64,000 bases of DNA from Collybia mongolica (taxonomy: Eukaryota > Basidiomycota > Agaricomycetes > Agaricales > Clitocybaceae). Made by a program: the position numbers and the translations under genes. The stretch is taken from the NCBI GenBank assembly GCA_013420905.1, contig JAAXNY010000015.1, positions 248,001 to 312,000 on the forward strand, read 5' to 3'. The notes under the pieces were generated by a model. The model did no database searches, was not told where the DNA came from, and saw only the letters and a program-made list of their open reading frames with translations. Shown here piece by piece: positions 22,346-31,910 of the stretch (position 1 is its first letter; each line of letters starts with the position of its first letter).

Positions 22346-25300
22346 CTAATCATGGTTATCGTCATCGGTGAAGTCGGGGAAATCAGCTCCATTGTATTCT
22401 TCATCAGCTTCGTCTGAATCTTCTCTGCGCCACAGTTCCGCACGAGATATGTCGATTTTGTCAAGTATGCCAGCCAAAGGAAGCGAAGTGCGCGCGTAGT
22501 AAGGAATGACGCGGAAGGCTCCTACCGGTGATGCCAGGATTGTTCCATCTAACTCCGCCAAGATGTAAGCTCCTCCACGGTTGCGGGACACGATGATATA
22601 AGGTCCCAAGTATCGAGGTCTCATTTTGCGATTGAGGGATTTCTCGATCTGTGTGTTGCGCATCAGGACAAGTGCACCGCGCGCGAAGTTAAAATCTTTG
22701 ATCTTGGTCGGGTGTTGTGCTGAGAATCGATGCATATGTTGTTGGCGAGCTTTGAACACGCGTTGACGGAGGTCTTCCAGATCAGATTGGCGACGCTGAA
22801 GTTGACGAGCACGACGAACGATGAGATCTTCCGGACTGAGGATGGAATCAGGAGGAGGGAGAAGGTATGTTGCCTCGTCAATGTCGAAAGGTAAAATGGG
22901 ATGAATACCGTGCGCCGCGAAGTAAGGACTGTAGCCTAGAGTGCGCGTTGGGGTAATGCGCTCCGCCCAAAGTGCAGAGTAAAATCCTCGGAACCACTTC
23001 TTCTCAACTCCATCTGCGATCTTGTAGAGGACTTGTCGCAGGTCCCAGTGCTTGCGCTCTACTGGACCATTGGCTTGCGCATTGTATCCCAAAATAGTGA
23101 TATGTCGAATTTTGTGTCGGTTTGCAAGTTCGGACGCAGCCTTGACGAAGGGTCCCCCATTGTCCGTGACTATTTCGGAGAGGGCACCCCACCTACAAAT
23201 AATATCTTGAAAAATAAAGTCAGCTAAAGTTTCATGATTTTCTGCGCGGAGCATGCGAGCTTCGGGATAAGAAGAAAGAGAACAACGAGCATGTACGACA
23301 TAGCGGAACCCTCCCGCACTAGGCATCATCATTGTGTCGATGTATACCTTGCGAAACAGCGGAGCAGGCATCACGACTACGGGCGGAATATTGATCTTTC
23401 GTGTCTGTCGGGTTTGGCAGATGTGGCAAGAATCCACAAACCACTTGACGTTCGCTCGGAGATGGGGCCACCAGAAACGCTCAATAAGGTGAGCTTTCGT
23501 CGGATAAATACCGCGATGCCCCACAAAGTCGTGCGCTTGGATTATCAGTGCCAAGCGACGAATTGGGGGAATGACTACTTTATGAAAACCATGAATGTCC
23601 TTACGCCATAATACTTTACCCTTGAAGAAGAATAGTTGCGCATATCGAATTAGTCTCTTGAAGTCTTGATCATTCATGCCGGAGGGTCGCTGGGTATCTT
23701 GGAGGAAGGTGACAATGGTGTTAAGTCTCAAGTCGGAGTCGTCCTGTTCTTTACTTCGCGGAATAGCTACTTCGTCTGCTGGAGGAGGTGGTGGAGGGGT
23801 AAAGTTGGGAAATGTTTCTATGGTGTCGGTGAAGGTGGATCGATAATCTGCGAAAGAGGAGGATGGGGTGCGAGTGAAACGGAAAGCATTGCTGTCAGAT
23901 GTCTTGAGTGTAATGAGCGAAACGTAGGTTTTTGCGTTGTGCGTGACTGGGACTCCGTTGATGAGATGCATGAATCCATACGCACGGTCGATCCAATCTT
24001 CAAAGTCATCATCTTCCGGAGGAGGATCCTCGGGTTGCGCAATTCGGCGGGAAAGTCCATCAGGTCCGTGTGTGACTCCTGGAACATGGACGAGCTTGAA
24101 ATCGAACAAGAGAATACCTGCGATCCATCGGTTGATAGTGGTGTTCGGTTGGATATCTGGGTTGTTGAGCATGCCTTTGATGTATTTCGCGTCAACTTCG
24201 ACAATGAGATGCTTCACTCCTATGATATAAAGTCGCGTGGCACGTAGTGTGCGGAATAAGCCATATAGCTCGAGCTTCGGTTGTGAATACTTTGCTTCGC
24301 GTTCGTTGAGGAGAATGGACCCAAATCTACTAGGGTATCGTTGTGTTTGTGAGTCGGGACGCTGCTGCGCAAGAACATAGCCAATCGCGATGTAAGAAGT
24401 GTCCACTGAGAGGTAGACGGGTCGCTCGCTGGTGTAGTCGAGAGTACGAACTGCGGGGGAATGAATGATTGCATGCTTGAGGGCTTCCTGGGATGCCCTT
24501 TCTTCGGGTCCAAAGACAAATTCGGTGTCCTTGCGTGTGAGACGAGTGAGGGGTCGAGCTATGGTTGCGAAGTCCTTAATGAAAATGCGCATGAGGCCAG
24601 CGGTGCCTAGAAAGGCTCGGACATCTGAGAGGTTGGTACAAGGACCCCAATCGCGAATCTTGGCAACTTTACTTTCTACTGCTTGTCTTCCTTCGTACGT
24701 ACACCGGTGTCCGACAATAAGGGTTTCGGGAACGCAAAGAAAGGCCTTGGGACCTGACCAGGTACAATGGACATAGCGAATGCGCTGGACGACTCGATTG
24801 AGATTTTGGAAGTGCTCCCAAACGAATCGACGAATGCCTGGGTTATCTGGATGAGTTTCGTACGATCCATCTGGAAGTTCGTAACGCGTGGGTGGACCTT
24901 TGATCGGCGCATCATCGATGAATGGGATTGTGATGTCTGGGATTTCGTCTTGTAGAACATGCGTTACATCGCCGTGGAAGATGGGGACCGAGTTAGCCCA
25001 TCCCATTGGTACTGAGGTGAGTCGGAACGTTCCTAGAGGGGTTTGGAATGTTGTGAGATCGCGAGACTCAACTGCTAGTGCGCGTTCATCATATCCAATG
25101 AATAAATCTAGAAGTCCGTAACATGCACGAGCTCCGCACAACTCAGCGAGCTGTTCAGTGTACGGCGGCATTCCCGAATCGCGAATTGTAACTGCGTTGA
25201 GTGGTTGGAGGTCGTGTACGATTCGTAACTTGCCTCCGCCTTTGCGAAGTACGGTAAACCATTTTGAGCGGTAAGACGAGTTCGACTGTTCGTATACACC

Positions 25301-26317
25301 AGCTGCAATCTTTTCGCGCACAATGTCGAGAACGTCGTTGTAGATGCCTGGCGGAATGGGGATGTTTTTGAGCGCCCAAGGTACGTGTTCGGTAATGGCC
25401 ATTCGGACGGGAGGGAAGAAGTCCTTGCGAAATGAACCCTTCTGCGACTCGTTCCATGCGAACCCATCGTTGTTGATCATCATAAAGTTGTGCATGAATC
25501 GGCGCTCTTCCGAAGTAAGAAATCCGGGAGGGTGGTTCTTCTCAATAATGTTGTAGCCATCTTCGTTGTAACGACCCGTTGGAGTGAAGTCGGATGTGAT
25601 TGGGGAAAGGATGGGAGTGGATGCAAGTGGATCGCCTTGAATGTTTTGGACGATGCGGAAATCCTCTGGTAAGGTTGCGGGAACTGCTTTGACTTTCTTC
25701 GCAACTGGCTTGTACTTCCTCTTGACAGCTAGTGCGAGGCGTTCGGGAAAGGTCTGGTTTGCAACAGACTTTGATACTTGAGACTCTACCTGGCATAATG
25801 CAGGCACGACTACCCGGCGCGATGCGGGCACGACTACCTGACTCAATGCAGGCACGATAACTTTGGAGACTACCTGGCGCGATGCAGGCACGGATACCTG
25901 ACTCGATGCAGGCACAGACTGATAAACTGACTTGAACTTAGCGAACTCGGTTCGCTCGTGCTTCGTGGAAACTGATGATGGAACTTGAGAGGAATCGGAC
26001 GAGGAGTAGTTTGAAACTAAATCGGATTTTGGTGCACTATTACTGGGGAGTGTATATGTAGTTGAGTCAGGAGTAGGGGTTAACGACTTAGCAAATTGGG
26101 TATAGATCGCGGGGTTTGCGACTTCGGAGTAAGAAGTGGAACGAGTGGAATCTGTAAGAGTAGCGGAGTGGATTGAAACAGCGTAGCCTGGAATAGAATG
26201 GGTATTGTAAATAGAAGGAATGGAGGATAATTGAGTGGTGTGAGAAAGCTTATACGCGGAAACTACGAATGGGATCTCTCCTTGAGTGTCTGGGTCACTC
26301 AAATCCTCGATATTCAA
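22346..26317 (-). CDS. pol: Pol polyprotein: RT, RNase H, integrase (element B)
   Basis: 1323 codons, intact. After a ~200-residue Ser/Val-rich N-terminal extension with short repeats (VVVPA units) comes the RT domain (RIVHDLQPLNAVT, LLDLFIGYDERAL, VPMGWANSVPIFH, catalytic FIDD near residue 465). RNase H follows ([25 protein letters not shown]). Integrase has an HHCC zinc finger (HDFVGHRG...CHICQTR) and catalytic D, D, E in VYIDTMMM, IVTDNGGPF and NGPVERKHW. The C-terminal GPYIIVSRNRGGAY fold is followed by an acidic tail. It overlaps the gag-protease stop by four bases in the -1 frame with a slippery heptamer. Confidence 0.93.
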   Translation of the reverse strand: MNIEDLSDPDTQGEIPFVVSAYKLSHTTQLSSIPSIYNTHSIPGYAVSIHSATLTDSTRSTSYSEVANPAIYTQFAKSLTPTPDSTTYTLPSNSAPKSDLVSNYSSSDSSQVPSSVSTKHERTEFAKFKSVYQSVPASSQVSVPASRQVVSKVIVPALSQVVVPASRRVVVPALCQVESQVSKSVANQTFPERLALAVKRKYKPVAKKVKAVPATLPEDFRIVQNIQGDPLASTPILSPITSDFTPTGRYNEDGYNIIEKNHPPGFLTSEERRFMHNFMMINNDGFAWNESQKGSFRKDFFPPVRMAITEHVPWALKNIPIPPGIYNDVLDIVREKIAAGVYEQSNSSYRSKWFTVLRKGGGKLRIVHDLQPLNAVTIRDSGMPPYTEQLAELCGARACYGLLDLFIGYDERALAVESRDLTTFQTPLGTFRLTSVPMGWANSVPIFHGDVTHVLQDEIPDITIPFIDDAPIKGPPTRYELPDGSYETHPDNPGIRRFVWEHFQNLNRVVQRIRYVHCTWSGPKAFLCVPETLIVGHRCTYEGRQAVESKVAKIRDWGPCTNLSDVRAFLGTAGLMRIFIKDFATIARPLTRLTRKDTEFVFGPEERASQEALKHAIIHSPAVRTLDYTSERPVYLSVDTSYIAIGYVLAQQRPDSQTQRYPSRFGSILLNEREAKYSQPKLELYGLFRTLRATRLYIIGVKHLIVEVDAKYIKGMLNNPDIQPNTTINRWIAGILLFDFKLVHVPGVTHGPDGLSRRIAQPEDPPPEDDDFEDWIDRAYGFMHLINGVPVTHNAKTYVSLITLKTSDSNAFRFTRTPSSSFADYRSTFTDTIETFPNFTPPPPPPADEVAIPRSKEQDDSDLRLNTIVTFLQDTQRPSGMNDQDFKRLIRYAQLFFFKGKVLWRKDIHGFHKVVIPPIRRLALIIQAHDFVGHRGIYPTKAHLIERFWWPHLRANVKWFVDSCHICQTRQTRKINIPPVVVMPAPLFRKVYIDTMMMPSAGGFRYVVHARCSLSSYPEARMLRAENHETLADFIFQDIICRWGALSEIVTDNGGPFVKAASELANRHKIRHITILGYNAQANGPVERKHWDLRQVLYKIADGVEKKWFRGFYSALWAERITPTRTLGYSPYFAAHGIHPILPFDIDEATYLLPPPDSILSPEDLIVRRARQLQRRQSDLEDLRQRVFKARQQHMHRFSAQHPTKIKDFNFARGALVLMRNTQIEKSLNRKMRPRYLGPYIIVSRNRGGAYILAELDGTILASPVGAFRVIPYYARTSLPLAGILDKIDISRAELWRREDSDEADEEYNGADFPDFTDDDNHD
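25788..25925 (-). repeat. short tandem repeat in the pol N-terminal extension (element B)
   Basis: Four to five degenerate ~30-60-bp units built on GATGCAGGCACGACTACCTG-like sequence, encoding repeated V-[SV]-V-P-A-[SL]-x-x-V. It extends the linker between protease and RT; copy number may vary among B elements. Confidence 0.6.
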
Positions 26318-28107
26318 AAATTTCCGATCGCCGCCATTGGTAATTCGTGTTGTTCTGGAGCAGGAGGAGGAATCTTGAATCGTGGCTTGCCTTGTTTGAA
26401 ATTTGGGACAGTGGTGGCTTTCTCTGAGTTGGGATCATAAAGGGTGATGACTTGATCGCCATTAGTCGAATTCTTGACCTGCGAGGCAGTGAGTACATCG
26501 AAGGGGCGACCTAAAAGAATGTCGTAGGCTGGTTCGCGAATGACGTGCGCTTGCAAGTAGAACTTGATTCCGCCGATCTCGAGTTCTAAGTTCTCAACCA
26601 GACCCTTAGAGAGATCCTTGGTGCAGTTCGCGGCTTGTAAGGAGATGCGGACGTCGGGGTTGAGCGCGCGATTGAGTGTCAACCAGACAGCTTCTGACAT
26701 GGCGACGACCTCTGATCCCGGATCTAAGATAGCTTCAATCTCATGGAGTCCCTCGACGAGAGGACTGATGGCGCGAAGTGCGCAGGATTCCTTCGCGACG
26801 ACGAGGAGTTCGTTAACCTGGTGCGCAGCGAGTGATTGCTGAAAGACTTGGCGGGTGTCGGTAGTAACGTAGGCTGGGGCAGTCTTAATGTAAGGAGGAA
26901 CCTTTCGCGTGGTAGTTGCCTCTTTCATTTGCTTCCGAACTTCGGGGGACGACGCAAGTATCTCGCGCGCAGTAACTGTGACTTGAGCATCCAGGATGTG
27001 ATCGTAGAGCTTGGTCCCGGCTGCCCTGTCTTCGATCGGAGCCGCGTAGCGATAATTGACTTCTTCCTTTGGTTGCGGATCATCTTTAGTTACTTGAACA
27101 CCAGGTGGATAAACAGCTTTGGTAGGTTGTGTCGACGATATGGGGGATGGTTGAGTGGTGGATGAGCTGGAATTACTGGATTGTGTCGCGTCGGATGCAA
27201 CTGCGGGTGAATCGTGTGCTTTTGCCTTGTTCTGAGGGATCTGAACGCCATCAAACTTGACTCGCGACTTGCGCTTGAGTTCCAAAACGTAGGCCTCAGC
27301 TGCTGCGATTTCCGCCTGATCTTCCCTCAGAGCTTCATCATCATCTACTAATTCGTTCATGTTGACCTGCGCAACTGTAGTCGAGTCTACTTCGGGAGAC
27401 ACGATCTCCAACATCGCAGCAGTGCGTTGGGGAACGGGGTTGTTTTCCTGGAAAAAGCGATCGACGCACTGAAGTAGAGTTTCTCCAGGGTTGCTGCGCG
27501 GAAGGGGCAATCCATCGTTCATAACGATTCGATTGTTTTCGCGACGTAGTCGGTTCTCATTGATGTAGCGCTGAACCATGTTGCAGTTGTGAATGCCGTG
27601 TCCGTCTTGTCCACAGAAGTTGCAGGTGAATCGGCCTTGTTGCGCATTGTAGTTGTAATTGCCACCTCGTTGTTGTTGCTGTTGTTGTTGAAGGAACGGC
27701 AAGAGTTTGTTTCGGATAGATGTCGCGAACTCGTTTCTCATGGTGGTGGCAATGGTGGTTGCGAACGTATTCAAGTCAGACGCGACGATGCCTGGCGCAC
27801 GAGGTAACAGCTGATAGGCTTCGGGCACAGCTGGCGCGGGGGCTGGGGCTGGAGCAGGTGCTTGTGCGACCTGAGCAGGGGGTGCTTGATACGTTTGAGC
27901 AGCTGGCTGTTGATAGATTGCAGCGGGCGGTCTAGCGTTTGCGGGAGGAACAATGTGCGCAAGATAAGGGTTGTTGAATGGGACCTGAACTGGTTGAGGC
28001 GCAGGGTTGGGTTGTTGGAATTGCTGACCCGCAGTGCCCGAAGCGTTGAACGGATTTGCGGGCATAAATGCCGCCGCAAGAGAGAAGGGATTTCCTGCAT
28101 CGATCAC
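26314..28107 (-). CDS. gag: Gag nucleocapsid and protease (element B)
   Basis: 597-codon frame. It begins with a Pro/Gln/Ala-rich region (QAPPAQVAQAPAPAPAP), a Gln run, and a CCHC zinc knuckle (CNFCGQDGHGIHNC). An acidic linker and a retropepsin follow, with AILDPGSEVVAMS and ILLGRPFDVL. The frame is open upstream to 28345, where an in-frame TGA separates it from the capsid part. It ends at TGA 26316-26314, immediately after an AAATTTT heptamer that should direct -1 frameshifting into pol. Confidence 0.88.
   Translation of the reverse strand: MIDAGNPFSLAAAFMPANPFNASGTAGQQFQQPNPAPQPVQVPFNNPYLAHIVPPANARPPAAIYQQPAAQTYQAPPAQVAQAPAPAPAPAPAVPEAYQLLPRAPGIVASDLNTFATTIATTMRNEFATSIRNKLLPFLQQQQQQQRGGNYNYNAQQGRFTCNFCGQDGHGIHNCNMVQRYINENRLRRENNRIVMNDGLPLPRSNPGETLLQCVDRFFQENNPVPQRTAAMLEIVSPEVDSTTVAQVNMNELVDDDEALREDQAEIAAAEAYVLELKRKSRVKFDGVQIPQNKAKAHDSPAVASDATQSSNSSSSTTQPSPISSTQPTKAVYPPGVQVTKDDPQPKEEVNYRYAAPIEDRAAGTKLYDHILDAQVTVTAREILASSPEVRKQMKEATTTRKVPPYIKTAPAYVTTDTRQVFQQSLAAHQVNELLVVAKESCALRAISPLVEGLHEIEAILDPGSEVVAMSEAVWLTLNRALNPDVRISLQAANCTKDLSKGLVENLELEIGGIKFYLQAHVIREPAYDILLGRPFDVLTASQVKNSTNGDQVITLYDPNSEKATTVPNFKQGKPRFKIPPPAPEQHELPMAAIGNF
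26317..26323 (-). promoter_or_regulatory. -1 ribosomal frameshift heptamer, gag-protease to pol (element B)
   Basis: On the minus strand the heptamer A AAT TTT sits in phase with the protease frame and is followed directly by the TGA stop; the -1 frame is the pol frame. This is the X-XXY-YYZ pattern used by many retroelements. A downstream pseudoknot was not assessed. Confidence 0.72.
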
Positions 28108-28347
28108 CGAAGTTCCATCAACTGCGCCAAGTCCGGCTCTATATAATTCGGCCAGGGGAAAAGCCTCGTCGACGTGCTGGTTGGGGAAACGAATCTGTAA
28201 ACGGAATATTGTTTTCGCCGCAATGTCCGAAGGTAAACCCCTGAGGAACTTGTCTTGAATCTCCCGCTTCCCAATGCGGTCTTTGCTGGCGAGTTGATCG
28301 ACAATTCCCTTGAATGAGCGATAATACGCGCCATAACTTCCTGTAGA

Positions 28348-29232
28348 TCAGATCCCCTGAGCTTGAGTGTTGGCAATGAGCTCGTCAAGGTCTGTGAAAC
28401 GGTAGGCATCCTCGATTGAAGATCCTGGATAGAGTTCGGCGATCGCGGTTTTAAAATCGTCAAAGGTTTTGGAAGTGTCCGCGTACTCTGGTTCCTTCTG
28501 CCAGAGCAGTGCGGTCGGAACGTCGATGTAGCGGAGAATGTCTTCCTTCTTCTGTTGGTTGCTCAGTCCAACGAGTTGCGCAAGATGCTCGAAGTCCTGA
28601 AAGAACTGTTTGAGAGAGTGTGCCTGCCCATCAAACTGCGGAGCGGTGGAGCTAGTTTGCGTGGGCATATAGGCTGGGTATCCTGCCACGTGCTGAGTTA
28701 CTGCGGGGACCTGAATGCGTGGAGCCGCTTGTTGTGCAAGTGCGGGTCGTCGGAACACATTGAACGTGGCTGGTTGTGGAGCGGTGGCACTGTTCGCGGC
28801 TGCAGGGCCAGTTTGCGGTAGTGGAGGACTGGGTGATCGCGGGGATTGGGGAAGTGGAATCTGTGCCTCAACTGTGGTCAGAACGCTTCCTGAGAAGTAC
28901 GCCGCTGTTGCTTCCGGAATGTGCAGAGATGAGAGATAGCCGCCACCCAAATACGATCCTTCAGGTTCCTGCTTCGGTACGTCGGCGTTGGACTTTCCGA
29001 ATGGAATAGACATGGCTGGAGTGAATGAGGGAGTGATAAATGGAGAGGTCGAAAATGGAGATATGGATGAGGGAGTTGAGAAGTCGGAGATGTTGAGGTT
29101 TGGAGGTGATTCAATCGGCGTGACTGTCTTGTCTGTAGACCAGTCTGAGTCTTGCGAGGGATCAGGAGTCGTCAGGGTGTGTAAAGAAGGAATGGAAAAC
29201 TCAAGTTGCGAATAAAGGGTTCGATCGCGCAA
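28348..29232 (-). CDS. gag: Gag, capsid part (element B)
   Basis: Open frame of 294 codons; the first ATG in frame is at 29012-29010, so translation may start there. A Ser/Thr/Pro-rich N-terminus leads to a capsid-like helical region (FDGQAHSLKQFFQDFEHLA, DILRYIDVPTALLWQ, FDDFKTAIAELYPG). It ends at TGA 28350-28348; the same frame then continues open into the zinc-knuckle and protease part. CGA-to-TGA at a CpG is the simplest explanation for this stop. Confidence 0.75.
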   Translation of the reverse strand: MRDRTLYSQLEFSIPSLHTLTTPDPSQDSDWSTDKTVTPIESPPNLNISDFSTPSSISPFSTSPFITPSFTPAMSIPFGKSNADVPKQEPEGSYLGGGYLSSLHIPEATAAYFSGSVLTTVEAQIPLPQSPRSPSPPLPQTGPAAANSATAPQPATFNVFRRPALAQQAAPRIQVPAVTQHVAGYPAYMPTQTSSTAPQFDGQAHSLKQFFQDFEHLAQLVGLSNQQKKEDILRYIDVPTALLWQKEPEYADTSKTFDDFKTAIAELYPGSSIEDAYRFTDLDELIANTQAQGI

Positions 29233-29375
29233 ACGAACTACAGAGTGTGGGTGAGTTTGTGATGTTCGCGATTCGCGACGTTGCTGAGAGATAACTGGAT
29301 CGGATACAACCCTGTGGATTTCTTCTCGTAGATTCCGAGTTGGTGTGACTGATTCCTTGCCTGAAATGATTAGAA

Positions 29376-29395
29376 AACCCTCGCGGTGGGCTCCA
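29376..29395 (-). promoter_or_regulatory. tRNA primer-binding site (element B)
   Basis: Lies three bases inside the 5-prime LTR. On the minus strand it starts TGGAGCCCACCGCGAGGG, complementary to a tRNA 3-prime end ending in CCA. Element C has the same site with one base changed (CTG for CCG). The tRNA species is not identified. Confidence 0.72.
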
Positions 29396-29398
29396 AAT

Positions 29399-30401
29399 TG
29401 ACAATTACGAGTCCGTGCGAGATGTGAGAACTAAGTGCGCATTCTTATCTCGCAGGTCCTCTCCTAGAAAGTGAGGGGTGTTTTCTGTATCAAAAGGAAG
29501 GAGAAGATATCAGTGCACAGTTCGGAGTACGGAGAATTACCAAGGGGAGTGCGTAACATGCGCGAAGTAAGAGGTACGCTTAGTGACTAACAAACCAAAC
29601 GAGTTGTGAGACTTCGACACTAAAAGACGCAAAGTGCGCAACGCGCAACTGAAATGCGGACTTAGAGGTTCGAGATTCTCCGCGCACAAAGTCGCGAGCT
29701 TAAGACGACAACGATTAAGGTGCTGCCCTGTAGTTCGCGAACGAAATGTATACAGGCGTGCGCGAACTTTGTGTCAATAAGTCGGAGCAGTTGTGAACTT
29801 GTTGAGTATGCACAGAAGCGTTTGAGAGCGAAGTTTAGATGTAGAGAGGAGGGGAAAGTGTACTGATTCTCTAGTAGTAAAGTACAGAGGTTTTTATACT
29901 AACTACATGGAATCTAAATGGAGATGTAAGGTAAAATTTTCAAGTAGGAGAAAGGTGAGTCAAGATACAAACTACTAAATTAAGATAAACTCGCGCGACG
30001 GCGAACTAAGGAATACCTAAGAGATAAGGCGAGCGTGCCTAGAACGGAGATCACTAATTAACTGAACGCCGGGATGTCAATCCTTGATTGGAAACGGAGC
30101 AGGGTCGTTGAGACGGAAAGGACTTCCGCGACCGACTTGTGGAGTGGCGTTCCCGGGGTCCCCGAGACGGAACAGAGTTAAAGCGCGCGAAGTAGGTCAA
30201 GCCCGAAGATCCCGAAGTAAGAGAGAAGTTTGCAAAATAAGCGTGTATGAGAGTCGCGAAGTAAGATTGAGAATGAGAGATTGCGCGCGAAGTAAGCCGT
30301 GTGTAGATGCGCGCGAATGAGAGTAGGAAATGGGTATACTTGTGAGCACGAAATACGATTGAACGAGGAATAACATGCCTAGCGCCGAGCTAGGCTTGTC
30401 A
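29399..30401 (-). repeat. 5-prime LTR of element B
   Basis: 1003 bp, same length as the other LTR. The only differences noticed are CpG/TpG changes near 29436 and 29551. It drives gag-pol transcription leftwards. It is followed by the GCGG target duplication at 30402-30405. Confidence 0.93.
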
Positions 30402-30465
30402 GCGGTCTTGGAACGGCAACAAGTGAAAAGTGTAATATTGAGCCCATGGATCAGCTAGTAGGAAA

Positions 30466-31817
30466 GAAGAATTACCCTACATCGATGTGCCCGTGGTACC
30501 CTACATACCCCGGAGAACGGAACGCAACCCTGAACCAGTTGATCCGCTACCTAATTTTAACACTAAGCGTGGTCCGACTTATGAAACTAAGTCCCCGATA
30601 GAAGTAAAATTAAAAGGTGGCGATATAATTGCTAAAGTGTTAGACAACCCTATCACATTGACCACGGGAGAGTTAATGGGCTTGTCAAAAACCATTAGAG
30701 ATGGGATAAAGAATATTGTAACTGCCAGACGTAAGTCCCTCACCCAAAGGGATGCTAACTTGCAAATAAACGGAATAGATGAGGAAGACGTCTTACCCTT
30801 TGGAGGGGACTGGGAACTTGATGATAACTACTTACGGCATGACGCGCTACCAGTAGAGTCAATCCCATTCCAGTCTTTCTTCATCTCGGAGTATGACCGC
30901 GGCGGAATACCTAAGGGATCTATAATATGCGGAGACCCAGTCCTACAGTATTTAGAATCTTTACCAGCTGGGGAAGAGCCCAAACAGTTGTATGTAGCAA
31001 AAGAATCGGCCTCTTTGCGCGCAGTATATCCAGTAATAAATGGGGTAGGAACAGAGGAATCTTTATTAGATGGGGGATCCCAAATAGTATCAATGGCTAA
31101 ACAAACAGCTTTAGACTTAGATATTTCATGGGATCCGGACGTTGTCATACACATGCAGAGTGCTAATAAACAAGTTGAGAAAACAGCGGGATTAGCGCAC
31201 AATGTTCCTTTCTTGTTTAATGACATGGCCATCTACCTCCAAGTACATATCATAAATTCACCCGCATACAAAGTATTGCTCGGGAGACCGTTTGATACAC
31301 TCACGGAAAGTCAGATCAAAAATGCTCAGGACGGGGGACAAGTAGTCACTATCACGGACCCTAACACGGGACAAAGGTGTACTATCCCTACCCATGCAAA
31401 GGGATCACCGCCTAAGCTGTTGAAAAGACAACCGGAGCAGGATTTTCGGCCTTCGATGAATTAATCCAAAGTGATCAAGGAGAGCTAGCCGTAGAAATTG
31501 CTGAAGATGAGAACGGAAACTTTATTATAACGGGTTATAGACACCCTACTGATAAACGGAATTTTGGTCACAAAGAACTTAGAGATGTCTTTTTGTCTAG
31601 AAGTGATGTGAACATGAATAGTACAGTACCTGAACGCGAATTACTAGCCACGTACTTGGCTTCCGTAGATGAGCGCGATGGACCAGTAATAAACTACGAG
31701 CAGAACAGCAGCGACCCAGCAAGTACACCCACTAGACCTATGACATACACTCAAGAACAGCCCATGATCGATAAAGCTTTAAGTAAATTAAAGCAGTGGC
31801 AAATTGGCACCAACAAG
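30466..31817 (+). repeat. second copy of the protease/pol-leader region in element A
   Basis: Repeats 17427-18773 in the same orientation. The junction is at an AAAGAA microhomology: the sequence GGAAAGAAG before pol jumps back to the protease region (AATTACCCTACATCG). This copy is closer to element C than to A's own first copy, for example lacking the extra CpG changes seen at 17462, 17498 and 17679. Confidence 0.82.
30487..31464 (+). CDS. Retropepsin-like protease, second copy, lacking its N-terminus (element A)
   Basis: Covers the protease from about residue 80 of the full-length version, including LLDGGSQIV and KVLLGRPFD. It lacks the basic N-terminal region and the gag junction, because it begins at the duplication breakpoint. 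Its sequence is almost identical to the protease of element C. Confidence 0.75.
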   Translation: MPVVPYIPRRTERNPEPVDPLPNFNTKRGPTYETKSPIEVKLKGGDIIAKVLDNPITLTTGELMGLSKTIRDGIKNIVTARRKSLTQRDANLQINGIDEEDVLPFGGDWELDDNYLRHDALPVESIPFQSFFISEYDRGGIPKGSIICGDPVLQYLESLPAGEEPKQLYVAKESASLRAVYPVINGVGTEESLLDGGSQIVSMAKQTALDLDISWDPDVVIHMQSANKQVEKTAGLAHNVPFLFNDMAIYLQVHIINSPAYKVLLGRPFDTLTESQIKNAQDGGQVVTITDPNTGQRCTIPTHAKGSPPKLLKRQPEQDFRPSMN

Positions 31818-31910
31818 CGCGGTCTTGGAACTGCAACAAGTGAAAAGTGTAATATTGAGCCCATGGATCAGCTAGTAGGAAAGAAGTACAGTATAAACCA
31901 GTACATTTGA
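31465..31910 (+). CDS. pol leader frame between protease and RT (element A)
   Basis: A separate frame, -1 relative to protease and again -1 before pol, open from inside the protease end to TGA 31908-31910. It encodes an acidic segment ([17 protein letters not shown]) and [15 protein letters not shown]. Elements A and C show the same arrangement. No known domain was recognised. Confidence 0.6.

Larger units (their letters stand above)
18774..30401 (-). mobile_element. Ty3/gypsy element B, complete, nested in element A
   Basis: 11,628 bp bounded by 1003-bp LTRs (TGACAATTAC...GGCTTGTCA) and a 4-bp GCGG target duplication. Gag, protease, RT, RNase H and integrase run on the minus strand; a spliced accessory gene runs on the plus strand next to the 3-prime LTR. 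I found only two LTR differences by eye, both CpG transitions, so the insertion is recent compared with A and C. It is a different family from A/C: protease DPGS, RT FIDD, unrelated LTR. Confidence 0.92.
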
